Positions 1 through 12,631 of a stretch of 64,000 bases of DNA are shown in pieces. Origin of the DNA: DASUPK01 sp963743575 (GTDB taxonomy: Bacteria > Actinomycetota > Thermoleophilia > Solirubrobacterales > 70-9); assembly GCA_963743575.1 (NCBI GenBank), contig CAVUQC010000002.1, positions 248,001-312,000 on the forward strand. Reading direction: 5' to 3'. The notes beneath the pieces are model-generated. The model was not told where the DNA came from and did no database searches. It saw only the letters and a list, made by a program, of their open reading frames with translations. The position numbers and the translations under genes were made by a program. Every line of letters begins with the position of its first letter. Within the stretch, counting starts at the first letter, position 1.

Positions 1-2
1 CC

Positions 3-845
3 GTCACACTCAACCTGGATCCGGAGAAGGCCGCCGAGGCGGTGGGGGAGAAGACGGCGGGCCTCCTGCCGGTCCACATCTTCGGCTACCCGGCGGATCT
101 GCCGGCCTTCGGGGCACTCGCCAAGCAGCACGACCTCGGCGTGCTCGAGGACGCCTGCCAGGCGCTCGGCGCGATCGACAGCACCGGCGCGAAGATCGGT
201 ACCGATGGCAACCCCGCCACCTTCGCCTTCTACGCCAACAAGCAGATGACCACGGGGGAGGGGGGCATCCTCGCAACCCCCGACCAGGATGTGGCCGAGG
301 CGATGCGCAGCGAGCGCAACCAGGGCCGGGCCCCGGACATGTCACGGCTCGACCATGACCGCATCGGGTTCAACTACCGGCTCACCGACCTGCACGCCGC
401 CATCGGCATCGCCCAGCTGGAGCGACTCGACGAGATGCTCAACGCCCGCGACAACGTCGCGGCGCTCTACCGGGAGCGCCTGACCCAGCTCGGCGGCGCT
501 CCGTGTGGCGAGCACGATGACGACGACATCGTCCTGCCGAACGAGAACCGAGGCGACGAGCGTCGCAGCTGGTTCGTGTTCTGCGTCCAGCTGCCGGACG
601 GGACCGACCGCGACGCGGTCATCAAGTCTCTCGACTCGAACGGCGTCGCCTCCCGGGCGTATCTGCCGTGCATCCACCTGCTGCCCCCTTATCGCGAGCG
701 CTTCGGCTTCGAGGGTGGCGAGTTCCCGATCGCGGAGAAGGTGGCCGAGCGCTCCCTCGCGCTCCCGTTCTTCACCTCGATGACCGAATCTCAGGTCGAT
801 CGGGTCTGCACGGCGCTGGGCGAGGCGCTGGGAGTCCAACCCTAG
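3..845 (+). CDS. DegT/DnrJ/EryC1/StrS-family PLP aminotransferase, 5' truncated
   Basis: The frame is open from the left edge, so the N-terminus lies outside the window; about 280 residues remain of a family that usually has 360-400. These enzymes transaminate sugar-nucleotide or related keto substrates with pyridoxal phosphate. Visible landmarks are LEDACQALGA (the Asp that pairs with the PLP nitrogen), then FYANKQMTTGEGG, where the Lys before GEGG is the expected Schiff-base residue, and FNYRLTDLHAAIG, the family's substrate-loop region. It ends 11 bases before argH. The specific substrate cannot be told from this fragment; a role in surface glycan synthesis is possible but is inference. 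Confidence 0.88.
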   Translation, partial: VTLNLDPEKAAEAVGEKTAGLLPVHIFGYPADLPAFGALAKQHDLGVLEDACQALGAIDSTGAKIGTDGNPATFAFYANKQMTTGEGGILATPDQDVAEAMRSERNQGRAPDMSRLDHDRIGFNYRLTDLHAAIGIAQLERLDEMLNARDNVAALYRERLTQLGGAPCGEHDDDDIVLPNENRGDERRSWFVFCVQLPDGTDRDAVIKSLDSNGVASRAYLPCIHLLPPYRERFGFEGGEFPIAEKVAERSLALPFFTSMTESQVDRVCTALGEALGVQP

Positions 846-856
846 ACTCACGAGTC

Positions 857-2227
857 ATGAGTCGCTTCGGCGAAGAACAGGACCCGCTGTTCGCGCGGAT
901 CAACTCCTCGATCTCGTTCGATTGGCGCCTGGCGTCGTTCGACATCGAGCAGTCCAAGGCGCACGCGCGCGCTCTGGCCAAGCTCGGCGTGCTCGATGAG
1001 ACCGAGCTCGCGCAGATCACCGAGGGGCTCGATCAGGTCGGCGGCGAGCTCAGTTCGAGCAGGTTCGAGTTCCGCGAGGACGACGAGGACATTCACATGG
1101 CGATCGAGCGGCGGCTCACCGAGCTGATCGGCCCCCTCGGCGGCAAGCTCCACACGGCGCGCTCCCGCAACGACCAGGTGGCCACCGACCTCTCGCTGCT
1201 GGTGCGCGCGCACGCCGCACGCGCAATAGCGTTGCTGGAGAGCCTGATGGAGACGCTGGTTGCGCAGGCGGAAGCCCATCGCGACTGGGCGGCGCCCTCG
1301 TACACCCACCTGCAGCGCGCCCAGCCCGTCTACCTGGGACATCACCTGCTCGCCTACTTCTGGATGTTCCAGCGGGACGTCCGGCGCTTCTTCCGGGCGG
1401 CCGAGGCCACGACCGACATGCCCGCCGGCTCCGGCGCCCTGGCCGGGCTCAACTGGGACGTGGACCGCGACGCCCTGGCCGCGGACCTCGGCTTCGAGCG
1501 GCCCTATGCGAATTCCCTCGACGCAGTCTCGAACCGGGACTTCGCTCTCGACTACCTCTCCGCCGCCTCGATCTGCGCGATGCACCTCTCGCGCCTCGGC
1601 GCCGAGATCGTCCTGTGGTCCAGCCAGGAGTTCGGCTTCTGCGAGCTCCCCGACTCGTTCTCGTCGGGCTCGAGCATCATGCCCCAGAAGAAGAACCCCG
1701 ATGCGGCGGAGCTCCTGCGCGGTAAGGCGCCGCGGGTCGCGGCGTCGTTCCAGAGCCTGCTCGGCACGATGCACGCACTGCCGCTGGCCTACAGCAAGGA
1801 CCTCCAGGAGGACAAGGAGCCGCTCTTCGACGCGATCGACAACCTCGAGCTCTGCCTCGCCGCCGCCACCGGGATGCTCGGCGGGATCAGCTTCAACCGC
1901 GACCGCCTGGCAGCGGCGGCCGGTGACGAGATGCTCGCGGCAACCGATCTGGCCGACGCCCTCGTACAGGAGGGCGTCCCCTTCCGCGAGGCACACGGCC
2001 TGGTCAGCGGGCTTGTGAAGGCGGCCGTCGACACCGGCAGGCCGCTCTCGGAGCTTGCCGACACCGAGCTCGACGGCGTCCCCGACGACGCCAAGCGAGC
2101 GGTCCGCCGAGCGCTCGAGTCCGGGCAGACGATCGAGTCGAAGGTCTCGGCCGGCGGCACCTCATCGGCTCGGGTTGAGGAGCAACTCGAGCGGGCGCGC
2201 GAGGCACTCGACGCACTCCGCGCGTGA
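857..2227 (+). CDS. argH: Argininosuccinate lyase
   Basis: Cytosolic enzyme of arginine biosynthesis that cleaves argininosuccinate to arginine and fumarate. The 456-residue length is normal. The fumarase/aspartase-superfamily signature GSSIMPQKKNPD is at residues 271-282, SRNDQ at 103-107, and the Thr-His pair of the TH-L-QRAQP segment at about 150-151. An open frame extends further upstream, but the ATG at 857 (MSRFGEEQD) gives the normal N-terminus and lies just after the preceding gene. The stop overlaps the GTG of the next gene by four bases (GTGA), suggesting translational coupling. No other arginine gene is present in the window. Confidence 0.96.
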   Translation: MSRFGEEQDPLFARINSSISFDWRLASFDIEQSKAHARALAKLGVLDETELAQITEGLDQVGGELSSSRFEFREDDEDIHMAIERRLTELIGPLGGKLHTARSRNDQVATDLSLLVRAHAARAIALLESLMETLVAQAEAHRDWAAPSYTHLQRAQPVYLGHHLLAYFWMFQRDVRRFFRAAEATTDMPAGSGALAGLNWDVDRDALAADLGFERPYANSLDAVSNRDFALDYLSAASICAMHLSRLGAEIVLWSSQEFGFCELPDSFSSGSSIMPQKKNPDAAELLRGKAPRVAASFQSLLGTMHALPLAYSKDLQEDKEPLFDAIDNLELCLAAATGMLGGISFNRDRLAAAAGDEMLAATDLADALVQEGVPFREAHGLVSGLVKAAVDTGRPLSELADTELDGVPDDAKRAVRRALESGQTIESKVSAGGTSSARVEEQLERAREALDALRA

Positions 2228-2823
2228 ACCGCGCCTTCTTCGACCGCACGGTGCATGAGGTCGCGCGTGAGCTGATCGGCTGCCGGCTGCGGGTGGGGGA
2301 AGCCGCCGGCGTGATCGTGGAGACGGAGGCCTACGAGGAGACCGACCCCGCCTGCCACGCCTACATCGGGCGCACGGCGCGCAACGAGGTCCTCTTCGGC
2401 CCGCCGGGTTACGCGTACGTCTACCTCTCCTATGGCATCCACAGCCTGCTCAACTTCGTCACCGAGTCCGCGGGGAGCGCGTCCGCCGTCCTGCTCCGCG
2501 CGCTGGAGCCGACGGACGGCCTCGAGCTGATGCGCGAACGCCGCGGGCGCGATCGCCTCGAGCAGCTCTGTTCCGGTCCCGGCAAGCTCTCGGAGGCGCT
2601 CGGTGTGGGGCTCTCACTGAACGGCGCCGACCTCTTCGAGCCGCCGTTCGAGCTCACAGAACCCGATCGAGCGATCGCCGACGCCGAGATCGCCGCCTCT
2701 CCCCGGATCGGGATCACGAAGGCCGCGGAGCTCCCGTGGCGCTACTCGGTCAAGGGAAGCCGCTTCGTCTCACGCCCGTGGCCTAGCGATCACCAGCTCG
2801 CACCACTTCAAGCGGCGCGATAG
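2224..2823 (+). CDS. DNA-3-methyladenine glycosylase, AAG/MPG family
   Basis: Base-excision repair enzyme that removes alkylated purines such as 3-methyladenine. The 199-residue protein shows the family's core: ETEAYEETDPACHA with the catalytic Glu region, GRTARNEVLFGPPG and AYVYLSYGIH, and a C-terminal WRYSVKGSRFVSR segment. It starts on a GTG overlapping the argH stop by four bases. The stop codon sits in the loop of a small GC-rich hairpin. Family assignment is firm; substrate range is not deducible here. Confidence 0.93.
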   Translation: MNRAFFDRTVHEVARELIGCRLRVGEAAGVIVETEAYEETDPACHAYIGRTARNEVLFGPPGYAYVYLSYGIHSLLNFVTESAGSASAVLLRALEPTDGLELMRERRGRDRLEQLCSGPGKLSEALGVGLSLNGADLFEPPFELTEPDRAIADAEIAASPRIGITKAAELPWRYSVKGSRFVSRPWPSDHQLAPLQAAR

Positions 2824-2829
2824 CGCCGC
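2812..2829 (+). terminator. GC-rich hairpin spanning the glycosylase stop codon
   Basis: GCGGCGC (2812-2818), loop GATA, GCGCCGC (2823-2829): a perfect 7-bp stem whose loop and 3' arm contain the TAG stop. No T-tract follows, so it is at best a weak terminator or an mRNA 3'-end stabiliser between argH-mpg and the convergent penicillin-binding protein gene. Confidence 0.35.
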
Positions 2830-2889
2830 GCCTGATGCGGGGCGGGCGCTTGTGATCGCGGCTATATGGCGAAGCCGTCTGCCGCGAAC

Positions 2890-5844
2890 TTAGAGACCGG
2901 TCCCCCCGGTGCCGCCGCTGGTGCCGCCGGTCGCGCCACCGCCGCCTCCACCGCCACCGCCACCCGCCGCAGGGGCGGGAGCGCTGGTGTTGCCGCCGCC
3001 TCCACCACCGCCGCCGCCGGTGCCGGAGGAGCTCGACGAGCTGCTGGAGGAAGAGGAGGACCCCGAGTAGGACGGCGTGTACGAGCTGGAGCTCGAACTT
3101 GAGCTCGAGCTGCCCTTGTTGCTGGCCGCGGCCTTGTGCTCGGAGTAGATGTTCTCGATCGCGGACATGATCCGTCCCCAGATCAGGGCCGGGAAGGTGC
3201 CGCCGTCCACGGGAGCTCCGCCGTATTCGGTCGTCATCGGGGTGTTGGTGTCGGCATGGCCGACCCAGACGCACGTCGTGAAGTGCTCGTCGCCGCCGCA
3301 GAACCAGGCGTCACCGTTGTTCTCGGTCGTTCCGGTCTTGCCCCATTCGGCGCTGTCGCCGAACTGGGCGAGCTTGCCGGTTCCCTCGAGGACGTTGAGG
3401 TGGAGGATGCTCTTCACGGTCGAGGCGACGCTCGGCGAGAGGATCCGGTCGGTCTTGGTCTTGTTCTCGGCCACCGTCTTGCCGTTTGGGTCGGTGATCT
3501 TGTCGATCGCCACGGGCGCGAGGTCGTAAGGCGTGTTGTTGGGGCCGGCGGTCGCGTCGAGGTTGCCGCCCACGCGCTGCCCGCCGTGGGAGATCGTGGT
3601 GTAGGCATACGCCATCTCCAGCGGCGTGACACCCGGGTCGATCGCGCCGAGAATCATCGACGGGTTGGTCGAGAACTTCGTCCCGATGCCCATCCGGTGA
3701 GCTGTCCTCGCGATCGCCTTGGTGCCGCCCTTGACGGCTGGGCTTCCGCCGCACCCCTGGACACATCTGAGGGTGTCGCCCAGGCCCAGCTCCGCGAAGC
3801 AGGAGTTGTCCGAGTGGATCGTGCAGCTCTCCAGGGACGAGCTGCCGTAGTACTCGTCGCCGTAGTTGTGGACGTCGAAGTACTCGTTCTTCGATTTCGG
3901 GACCTTGAAGACCTTCTCGTTCGACGTGTAGGTGGTGCTCGGGGAGATCCCCTGCCCCAGCGCCGTCGCGAGCGTGAAGGGCTTGAACGAGGAGCCCGGC
4001 TGGCGGTGGCCGTTGGTCGCCAGGTTGAACGGATGGTTCCTGAAGTCGTTGCCGCCGACCATCGCCCTGACCTCGCCGGTCGCGTTGTCGATCACCACGA
4101 CCGAGGCGGTGGGGGCGATTCCGGAGAGCGTGCTCTCCGCGATGTCCTGCGCGGTGTTCTGCATGTCGAGGTCGATCGAGCTGTGGACCTGGAGACCGCC
4201 GCCGAAGGCACGGCCCGGGCCGTAGAGGTCGACCACCTGCTGGCGCAGCCAGGACGTGAAGTACGGGGACAGGGAGTCGTCGCTCGGGCGCTCGATGTCG
4301 GAGGCCACCGGGATCTGGGTCGCGACGCCCTGGTTGTACTCGGTCTCCGAGATGTCGCCCTGGTCCAGCATGTCCCTCAGCACGAGGTTCCGGCGATCCA
4401 TGGCGGCCTGAGGGTTGATCCGCGGTGAGAAAGCCGAGGGAGAGGCGATGATGCCGGCGAGCATCGCCGCCTCCGGAGGTGTCAGGACTTGCGCGCAGGG
4501 ATCGTTCCCGGTCGTGCCGCAACCGGGGTGCTGTTTGCCGAAGTAGGTGTGGGCGGCCGCCTCGATCCCGTAAGCACCCTCGCCGAAGTAGATGGTGTTG
4601 AGGTACTCGGTCAGGATCTTGTCCTTGGTCCACTGGTGCTCCAGGTGGTACGCGAGCGCCGCCTCGCGGAACTTCTCGAAGACCGTTCTCGAGCCCTGCG
4701 CAGCCAATGCGTTCTTGACGAACTGCTCGGTGATCGTCGAGGCACCCTGTGTCGATCCGCCGGGGAGAAGGTCAGCTAGGCCGGCTCGGAACATGCCCTG
4801 GATGTCCACTCCGTTGTGCTCGTAGAATCGCCGGTCCTCGATGGCGACGGCGGCCTGCTTCATATAGGGCGAGATCTGATCGGAGTCGTCGAGGATGCGC
4901 TGGTTGTTGTTCAGCAGCGTCCCGATCTTGTTGCCCTGGTCGTCGAGGACGACCGAGTTCTTGGCCTCTGCGAACTCCTTCTTGTTCTCGAGCTGAGGCA
5001 GGTCCTGCGAGATCGCCATCATCATCCCGAAGAAGGTCGAGACGGTCGCGAGCAGGCCGAGACCGGCCAGGATGATCAGCAGGCGAAGCTTCTTGATGCG
5101 GCCGGGCTTCGGCTTGCGGGGACGCCGCGAGCTGATCCGGCGGGGCAGGCGCGGGGGAGGGGGCTTGCCGTCGCCTCCGGCGCTACCGGGGCGCGCCTGC
5201 GGCAAACTGGAGGGGACGCGCTCGCGGAGCGCCTGAACGCGGTCGCGGCTGTCCGCGATCCGCTCCCCGCCGACCCGGCGGAGGCTCTGAACGCCGCCGG
5301 CCACCGCGTTTCTGATCGCCGAGCCTCTGCGAGCGACGCCACTCTTCTGCGGCTGCTGCTCGAGGACCGACTCGAAGTCCACGTCGCCGGGATCCTCGTC
5401 CTGGCGCTCGAGGCGTTCCCGCTCCTCATCCAGATCGAGGATGGGGCTGGGGCGACGCGAGGCGCGCCGGCGAGCCTCCTTGGCGAAGTTGCGGGCCTCG
5501 CCGGGTGTCGGCGGCCCCGCCGGGCCATCGTCGCGCTCCCGCAGCGGGGAGCGAGCGCCCGGCGTGTAATCGTCGTCTCCCATGCTGAGCCAGTCGTCCT
5601 CGGCGGGCTCGGCCGGGGAGAGAGGAGGGCTGGCGGCGCGGCCGTTCCCGTTGCCGTTCCCATTGCGGCGGCCTCGGCGTGCTCGCCCGTTGCCGTTCCC
5701 GCCCTCGACCTCGCTGCGATCGAGGTCGGGCAGTTCACGGCCATCGCCGTTCCCTGGAGCTTCCTGATCAGGCTCGCGACCCTCAGTCCGCGATGCCGAT
5801 CGGCCCCGGTCTACATCGAAATCGAAATCGAATTCGTCTGTCAT
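2890..5844 (-). CDS. Class A penicillin-binding protein (bifunctional transglycosylase/transpeptidase)
   Basis: Peptidoglycan synthase that polymerises lipid II and cross-links the stem peptides outside the membrane. The 984-residue protein has a highly charged cytoplasmic region of about 250 residues rich in Asn-Gly and Arg. One membrane anchor follows at about 253-277. The glycosyltransferase-51 domain has the catalytic Glu in IEDRRFYEHNG (about 335-345) and GASTITEQ (367-374). The transpeptidase has SSFK (618-621), SDN (678-680) and KTGT (836-839). Extra cysteines (for example 442/450 and near 674-700) suggest disulfides in the outer domain. The tail after about residue 905 is almost pure Ser and Gly. 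Monocistronic and divergent from tyrS. Confidence 0.95.
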   Translation of the reverse strand: MTDEFDFDFDVDRGRSASRTEGREPDQEAPGNGDGRELPDLDRSEVEGGNGNGRARRGRRNGNGNGNGRAASPPLSPAEPAEDDWLSMGDDDYTPGARSPLRERDDGPAGPPTPGEARNFAKEARRRASRRPSPILDLDEERERLERQDEDPGDVDFESVLEQQPQKSGVARRGSAIRNAVAGGVQSLRRVGGERIADSRDRVQALRERVPSSLPQARPGSAGGDGKPPPPRLPRRISSRRPRKPKPGRIKKLRLLIILAGLGLLATVSTFFGMMMAISQDLPQLENKKEFAEAKNSVVLDDQGNKIGTLLNNNQRILDDSDQISPYMKQAAVAIEDRRFYEHNGVDIQGMFRAGLADLLPGGSTQGASTITEQFVKNALAAQGSRTVFEKFREAALAYHLEHQWTKDKILTEYLNTIYFGEGAYGIEAAAHTYFGKQHPGCGTTGNDPCAQVLTPPEAAMLAGIIASPSAFSPRINPQAAMDRRNLVLRDMLDQGDISETEYNQGVATQIPVASDIERPSDDSLSPYFTSWLRQQVVDLYGPGRAFGGGLQVHSSIDLDMQNTAQDIAESTLSGIAPTASVVVIDNATGEVRAMVGGNDFRNHPFNLATNGHRQPGSSFKPFTLATALGQGISPSTTYTSNEKVFKVPKSKNEYFDVHNYGDEYYGSSSLESCTIHSDNSCFAELGLGDTLRCVQGCGGSPAVKGGTKAIARTAHRMGIGTKFSTNPSMILGAIDPGVTPLEMAYAYTTISHGGQRVGGNLDATAGPNNTPYDLAPVAIDKITDPNGKTVAENKTKTDRILSPSVASTVKSILHLNVLEGTGKLAQFGDSAEWGKTGTTENNGDAWFCGGDEHFTTCVWVGHADTNTPMTTEYGGAPVDGGTFPALIWGRIMSAIENIYSEHKAAASNKGSSSSSSSSSSYTPSYSGSSSSSSSSSSSSGTGGGGGGGGGNTSAPAPAAGGGGGGGGGGATGGTSGGTGGTGL

Positions 5845-6033
5845 GTCGCGAAGGGCGACGCTCAGTCCATGTCACATCAAACAACGCCTGTCAGTCGAAA
5901 AAGGAGCGCGCACGGACCAAACCGCGCCCGGCCAGGCGAAGGGGGCAGTCTAGCATTGGCCTTGTGGCGGAATTCCGGCTCCAGAAGCGCCTTTTCGCGA
6001 CCGCCCGCGTCGCGAACATGCCCGTGCTGACGC

Positions 6034-7200
6034 ATGGCTGACATCGACATCCTCAAGCGCGGAGCCGAGGAAGCCCTCCCCGAGGGCCAGCTGGAGAAGC
6101 AGTTGGCCGAGGGGGAGCCGCTCAGGGTCAAGCTGGGTATCGATCCGACCGCCCCGGACATTCACCTCGGGCACGTCGTTGTCCTCACCAAGCTCGCCCA
6201 GTTTCAGCAACAGGGCCACCGCGTCGTCCTGATCATCGGGGACTACACGGCCCGGGTGGGCGACCCGAGCGGCCGGGACACCCAACGCCCGATCCTCACC
6301 CCCGAGGAGATCGAGGCCAACGCGAAGACCTTCCAGGACCAGGCGTTCAAGGTTCTCGATCGCGAGGCCACGGAGGTCCGCTTCAACAGCGAGTGGCTGG
6401 ACATGCCGCTCGAGGAGCTCTTCCAGCTGATGGCCAAGGTGACGGTGGCACGGCTGCTGGAGCGCGAGGACTTCACCAAGCGGATGAAGGCCGATCAGCC
6501 GATCTCCTCGCTGGAGCTGCTCTATCCCATCCTCCAGGGCTACGACTCGGTTGCCATTCGCGCGGACGTCGAGCTGGGGGGGACGGACCAGAAGTTCAAC
6601 CTGCTCTTTGCGCGTGACATCCAGCGCTCCTACGACGTGCCCGAGCAGTCCGTGATGACCATGCCGATCCTGCCGGGGATCGACGGCGTCAGGCGCATGA
6701 GCAAGTCCCTCGGAAACTACGTCGGCGTGACCGACGCCGCCGACGAGATGTTCGGCAAGCTGATGCGCATCCCGGATGACGTGATGGGAACCTACTACGA
6801 GCTCCTGCTTGGCGAGCAGGTGCCGGACCAGGAGCCGGTGGTCGCCAAGCGGGCACTGGCTCGGCGGATTGTCGAGCGCTTTCATGACGCGGCCGCCGCG
6901 GAGTCGGCTGAGGCTCGGTTCGACACGGTCCACCGCGACCACGGGATCCCGGACGACATCCCGGAGCTCTCGCTGTCCGACGCTGACGGGGTGAACGGGG
7001 GAGACGTGCATCTGCCGGCCTTGATCGCCGGCGTCTTCGGCCTCTCGAGCAGCGAGGCGCGTCGCCTGATCGCCCAGGGCGGCGTCAAGCTGGACGGCGA
7101 GAGCGTGCCGCCGGAGCAATTCGACCTGCCAGCCGGCGAGCTGGGCGGCCGCGTCCTCCAGGTGGGCAAGCGCCGCTTCGTCCGGCTGACGGCCTCCTGA
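6034..7200 (+). CDS. tyrS: Tyrosyl-tRNA synthetase
   Basis: Charges tRNA-Tyr in the cytosol. The 388-residue protein has the class I signature HLGH at 44-47, the GGTDQ motif near 182-186, MSKS at 222-225, and a C-terminal S4 RNA-binding domain (about 320-388, SSSEARRLIAQGGVKLDG). The spacing resembles the TyrZ-like or type 2 bacterial form rather than the E. coli form. The ATG at 6034 gives a normal N-terminus (MADIDILKRG). It lies divergent from the penicillin-binding protein gene and directly upstream of the rRNA operon leader. Confidence 0.95.
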   Translation: MADIDILKRGAEEALPEGQLEKQLAEGEPLRVKLGIDPTAPDIHLGHVVVLTKLAQFQQQGHRVVLIIGDYTARVGDPSGRDTQRPILTPEEIEANAKTFQDQAFKVLDREATEVRFNSEWLDMPLEELFQLMAKVTVARLLEREDFTKRMKADQPISSLELLYPILQGYDSVAIRADVELGGTDQKFNLLFARDIQRSYDVPEQSVMTMPILPGIDGVRRMSKSLGNYVGVTDAADEMFGKLMRIPDDVMGTYYELLLGEQVPDQEPVVAKRALARRIVERFHDAAAAESAEARFDTVHRDHGIPDDIPELSLSDADGVNGGDVHLPALIAGVFGLSSSEARRLIAQGGVKLDGESVPPEQFDLPAGELGGRVLQVGKRRFVRLTAS

Positions 7201-7218
7201 AGAAAATCTCGGCCGGTC

Positions 7219-7248
7219 TTGTTTTGCTCATCCCCAGCGGTCTATACT
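7219..7248 (+). promoter_or_regulatory. Probable promoter of the rRNA leader or leader small RNA
   Basis: TTGTTT (7219-7224) and TATACT (7243-7248) separated by 18 bases, 19 bases after the tyrS stop. It is the only good sigma-70-like promoter seen between tyrS and 16S. The predicted transcript start is near 7255. Confidence 0.55.
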
Positions 7249-7254
7249 CCCCGG

Positions 7255-7359
7255 TCGCTCTTGCTTCGGATCACGAAAGGAGCAGCCTCGTAAGAGGAGC
7301 CCAAATCGGCCGAGACCTCGGCCGGTGAGTCGCCGGGCCCCTCAGCGAGGGGCCTTTTT
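7255..7359 (+). ncRNA. Structured rRNA-leader segment or small RNA ending in an intrinsic terminator
   Basis: About 105 nt between a promoter-like element and an intrinsic terminator, carrying three hairpins. They are CCTC-GTAA-GAGG (7286-7297), CGGCCGA-GACC-TCGGCCG (7307-7324) and the terminator stem at 7336-7354 with five T. The first loop is a GNRA tetraloop. If the upstream promoter drives the rRNA operon, this is an attenuator that must be read through; otherwise it is a separate small RNA. No known riboswitch or leader family was recognised and no leader peptide is convincing. Confidence 0.45.
7336..7359 (+). terminator. Intrinsic terminator upstream of 16S rRNA
   Basis: Stem GGCCCCTC / GAGGGGCC (7336-7343 with 7347-7354), three-base loop AGC, followed by TTTTT (7355-7359). 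It lies before the boxA-like segment and the 16S processing stem, an unusual place for a strong terminator. Confidence 0.8.
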
Positions 7360-7410
7360 CGTGAACGAAGCCTGAGCAGTGGAGGCGACGAGACCCGTCG
7401 CACCCGCCGA

Positions 7411-7435
7411 GTGGTCTTTGAAAACTGAGCAGCGC
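7411..7435 (+). other. boxA-like segment and 5' arm of the 16S processing stem
   Basis: The segment at 7414-7435 (core CTTTGAAAACTGAGCAGCGC) is complementary over 22 positions to 9209-9230 in the spacer after 16S, with a single G-U wobble. This is the long helix expected to bring the two ends of pre-16S together for RNase III cleavage. The CTTTGAAAA part also resembles the boxA antitermination signal. Confidence 0.8.
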
Positions 7436-7604
7436 GTGATGAGGGACATTGTGTCCCTTATTACTCGAGCCCGACTCCCGCCCATCATGCACCGGGCGGG
7501 GGTTGAATAACTCCGTCATGTCTGGCCACCGCCCTGTGTACGCGGTGGCAGAAGTCAGCTACATGACAGCTCTCTTGTGACTGACGATCAGTCACGTCAC
7601 ACTT

Positions 7605-9152
<1,548 letters not shown>

Positions 9153-9401
9153 TAGGGAGACCTAGATACGTCGACCGGGCTTGAACTGGACGCTCTCGAG
9201 CGTCCTTTGCGCTGCTCAGTTTTCAGAGACGCCGGCGGGAGACCCCCGTTCCGGGCGCCTCCGTGGACCTTGAAAACTGCACTAGGCCGAACGCCCTCTT
9301 GATAAGCGAGGGCGTTCTTGCGTCTCCCTCCTGACATCGGGGGAGGCGCGAAAGGATAGAAGCCGAGCTCTATGGACACTCGTGTCCGTAGAGCAGCTCA
9401 C
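9153..9401 (+). other. 16S-23S internal transcribed spacer without tRNA genes
   Basis: About 250 nt with no tRNA-Ile or tRNA-Ala. It contains the 3' arm of the 16S processing stem (9209-9230) and the 5' arm of the 23S stem (9261-9289, including CTTGAAAACTGCACTAGGCC). It also has a 9-bp hairpin AACGCCCTC / GAGGGCGTT (9290-9298 with 9308-9316). The CCTTGAAAAC segment repeats the boxA-like motif of the leader. Confidence 0.85.
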
Positions 9402-12386
<2,985 letters not shown>

Positions 12387-12402
12387 TTTTTTTCTGCTTC
12401 TT

Positions 12403-12432
12403 CCGGCCTAGTGCGGTTTTCAAGCTCCACGG
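12403..12432 (+). other. 3' arm of the 23S processing stem
   Basis: Complementary to 9261-9289 over about 29 positions with one C-C mismatch, one G-U wobble and one bulge; contains GGCCTAGTGC and GGTTTTCAAG. It lies between a seven-T run after 23S and the 5S gene. Confidence 0.8.
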
Positions 12433-12449
12433 GGGCCGTCTCTACCCTT

Positions 12450-12567
12450 TTCGGTGGCGAGATAGCGAGAGGGAAACACCTCTTCCCATTCCGAACAGAG
12501 CCGTTAAGCCTCTCAGCGCCGATGGTACTTGGAGGGCAACCTCCTGGGAGAGTAGGTCGCCGCCGGC
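12450..12567 (+). rRNA. 5S ribosomal RNA
   Basis: About 118 nt with helix I formed by CGGTGGCGA (12452-12460) and TCGCCGCCG (12557-12565), the conserved CCCATTCCGAACAGAG loop B/C region and GGGAGAGTAGGTCGCCGCC at the 3' end. It is the last gene of the rRNA operon. Confidence 0.95.
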
Positions 12568-12575
12568 CTTTCATT

Positions 12576-12604
12576 GAGTCGCCCTTCGGGGCGGCTCTTT
12601 TTTT
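12576..12604 (+). terminator. rRNA operon intrinsic terminator
   Basis: A 9-bp stem (12576-12584 with 12589-12597) closed by a UUCG tetraloop and followed by seven T. It is positioned directly after 5S. Confidence 0.93.
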
Positions 12605-12631
12605 GCCCATCGCGCCGCATATGCTCGCCGG

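Noticed and set aside
848..1996. Long open frame antisense to argH (also antisense to the penicillin-binding protein, tyrS, hisD, dxr, fadD and ispG)
   Set aside because: High-GC codon bias opens long frames opposite real genes. The translations are Arg/Asp/Leu-rich, lack family motifs and have no ribosome-binding sites.
7255..7359. T-box or other known riboswitch beside tyrS
   Set aside because: It lies downstream of tyrS rather than upstream, and no T-box sequence (TGGNACC-like) or known aptamer core was seen.
9153..9401. Possible tRNA-Ile/tRNA-Ala genes in the 16S-23S spacer
   Set aside because: No acceptor/T-arm pattern (GGTTCRANYCC) was found and the space is filled by the two processing stems and a hairpin.
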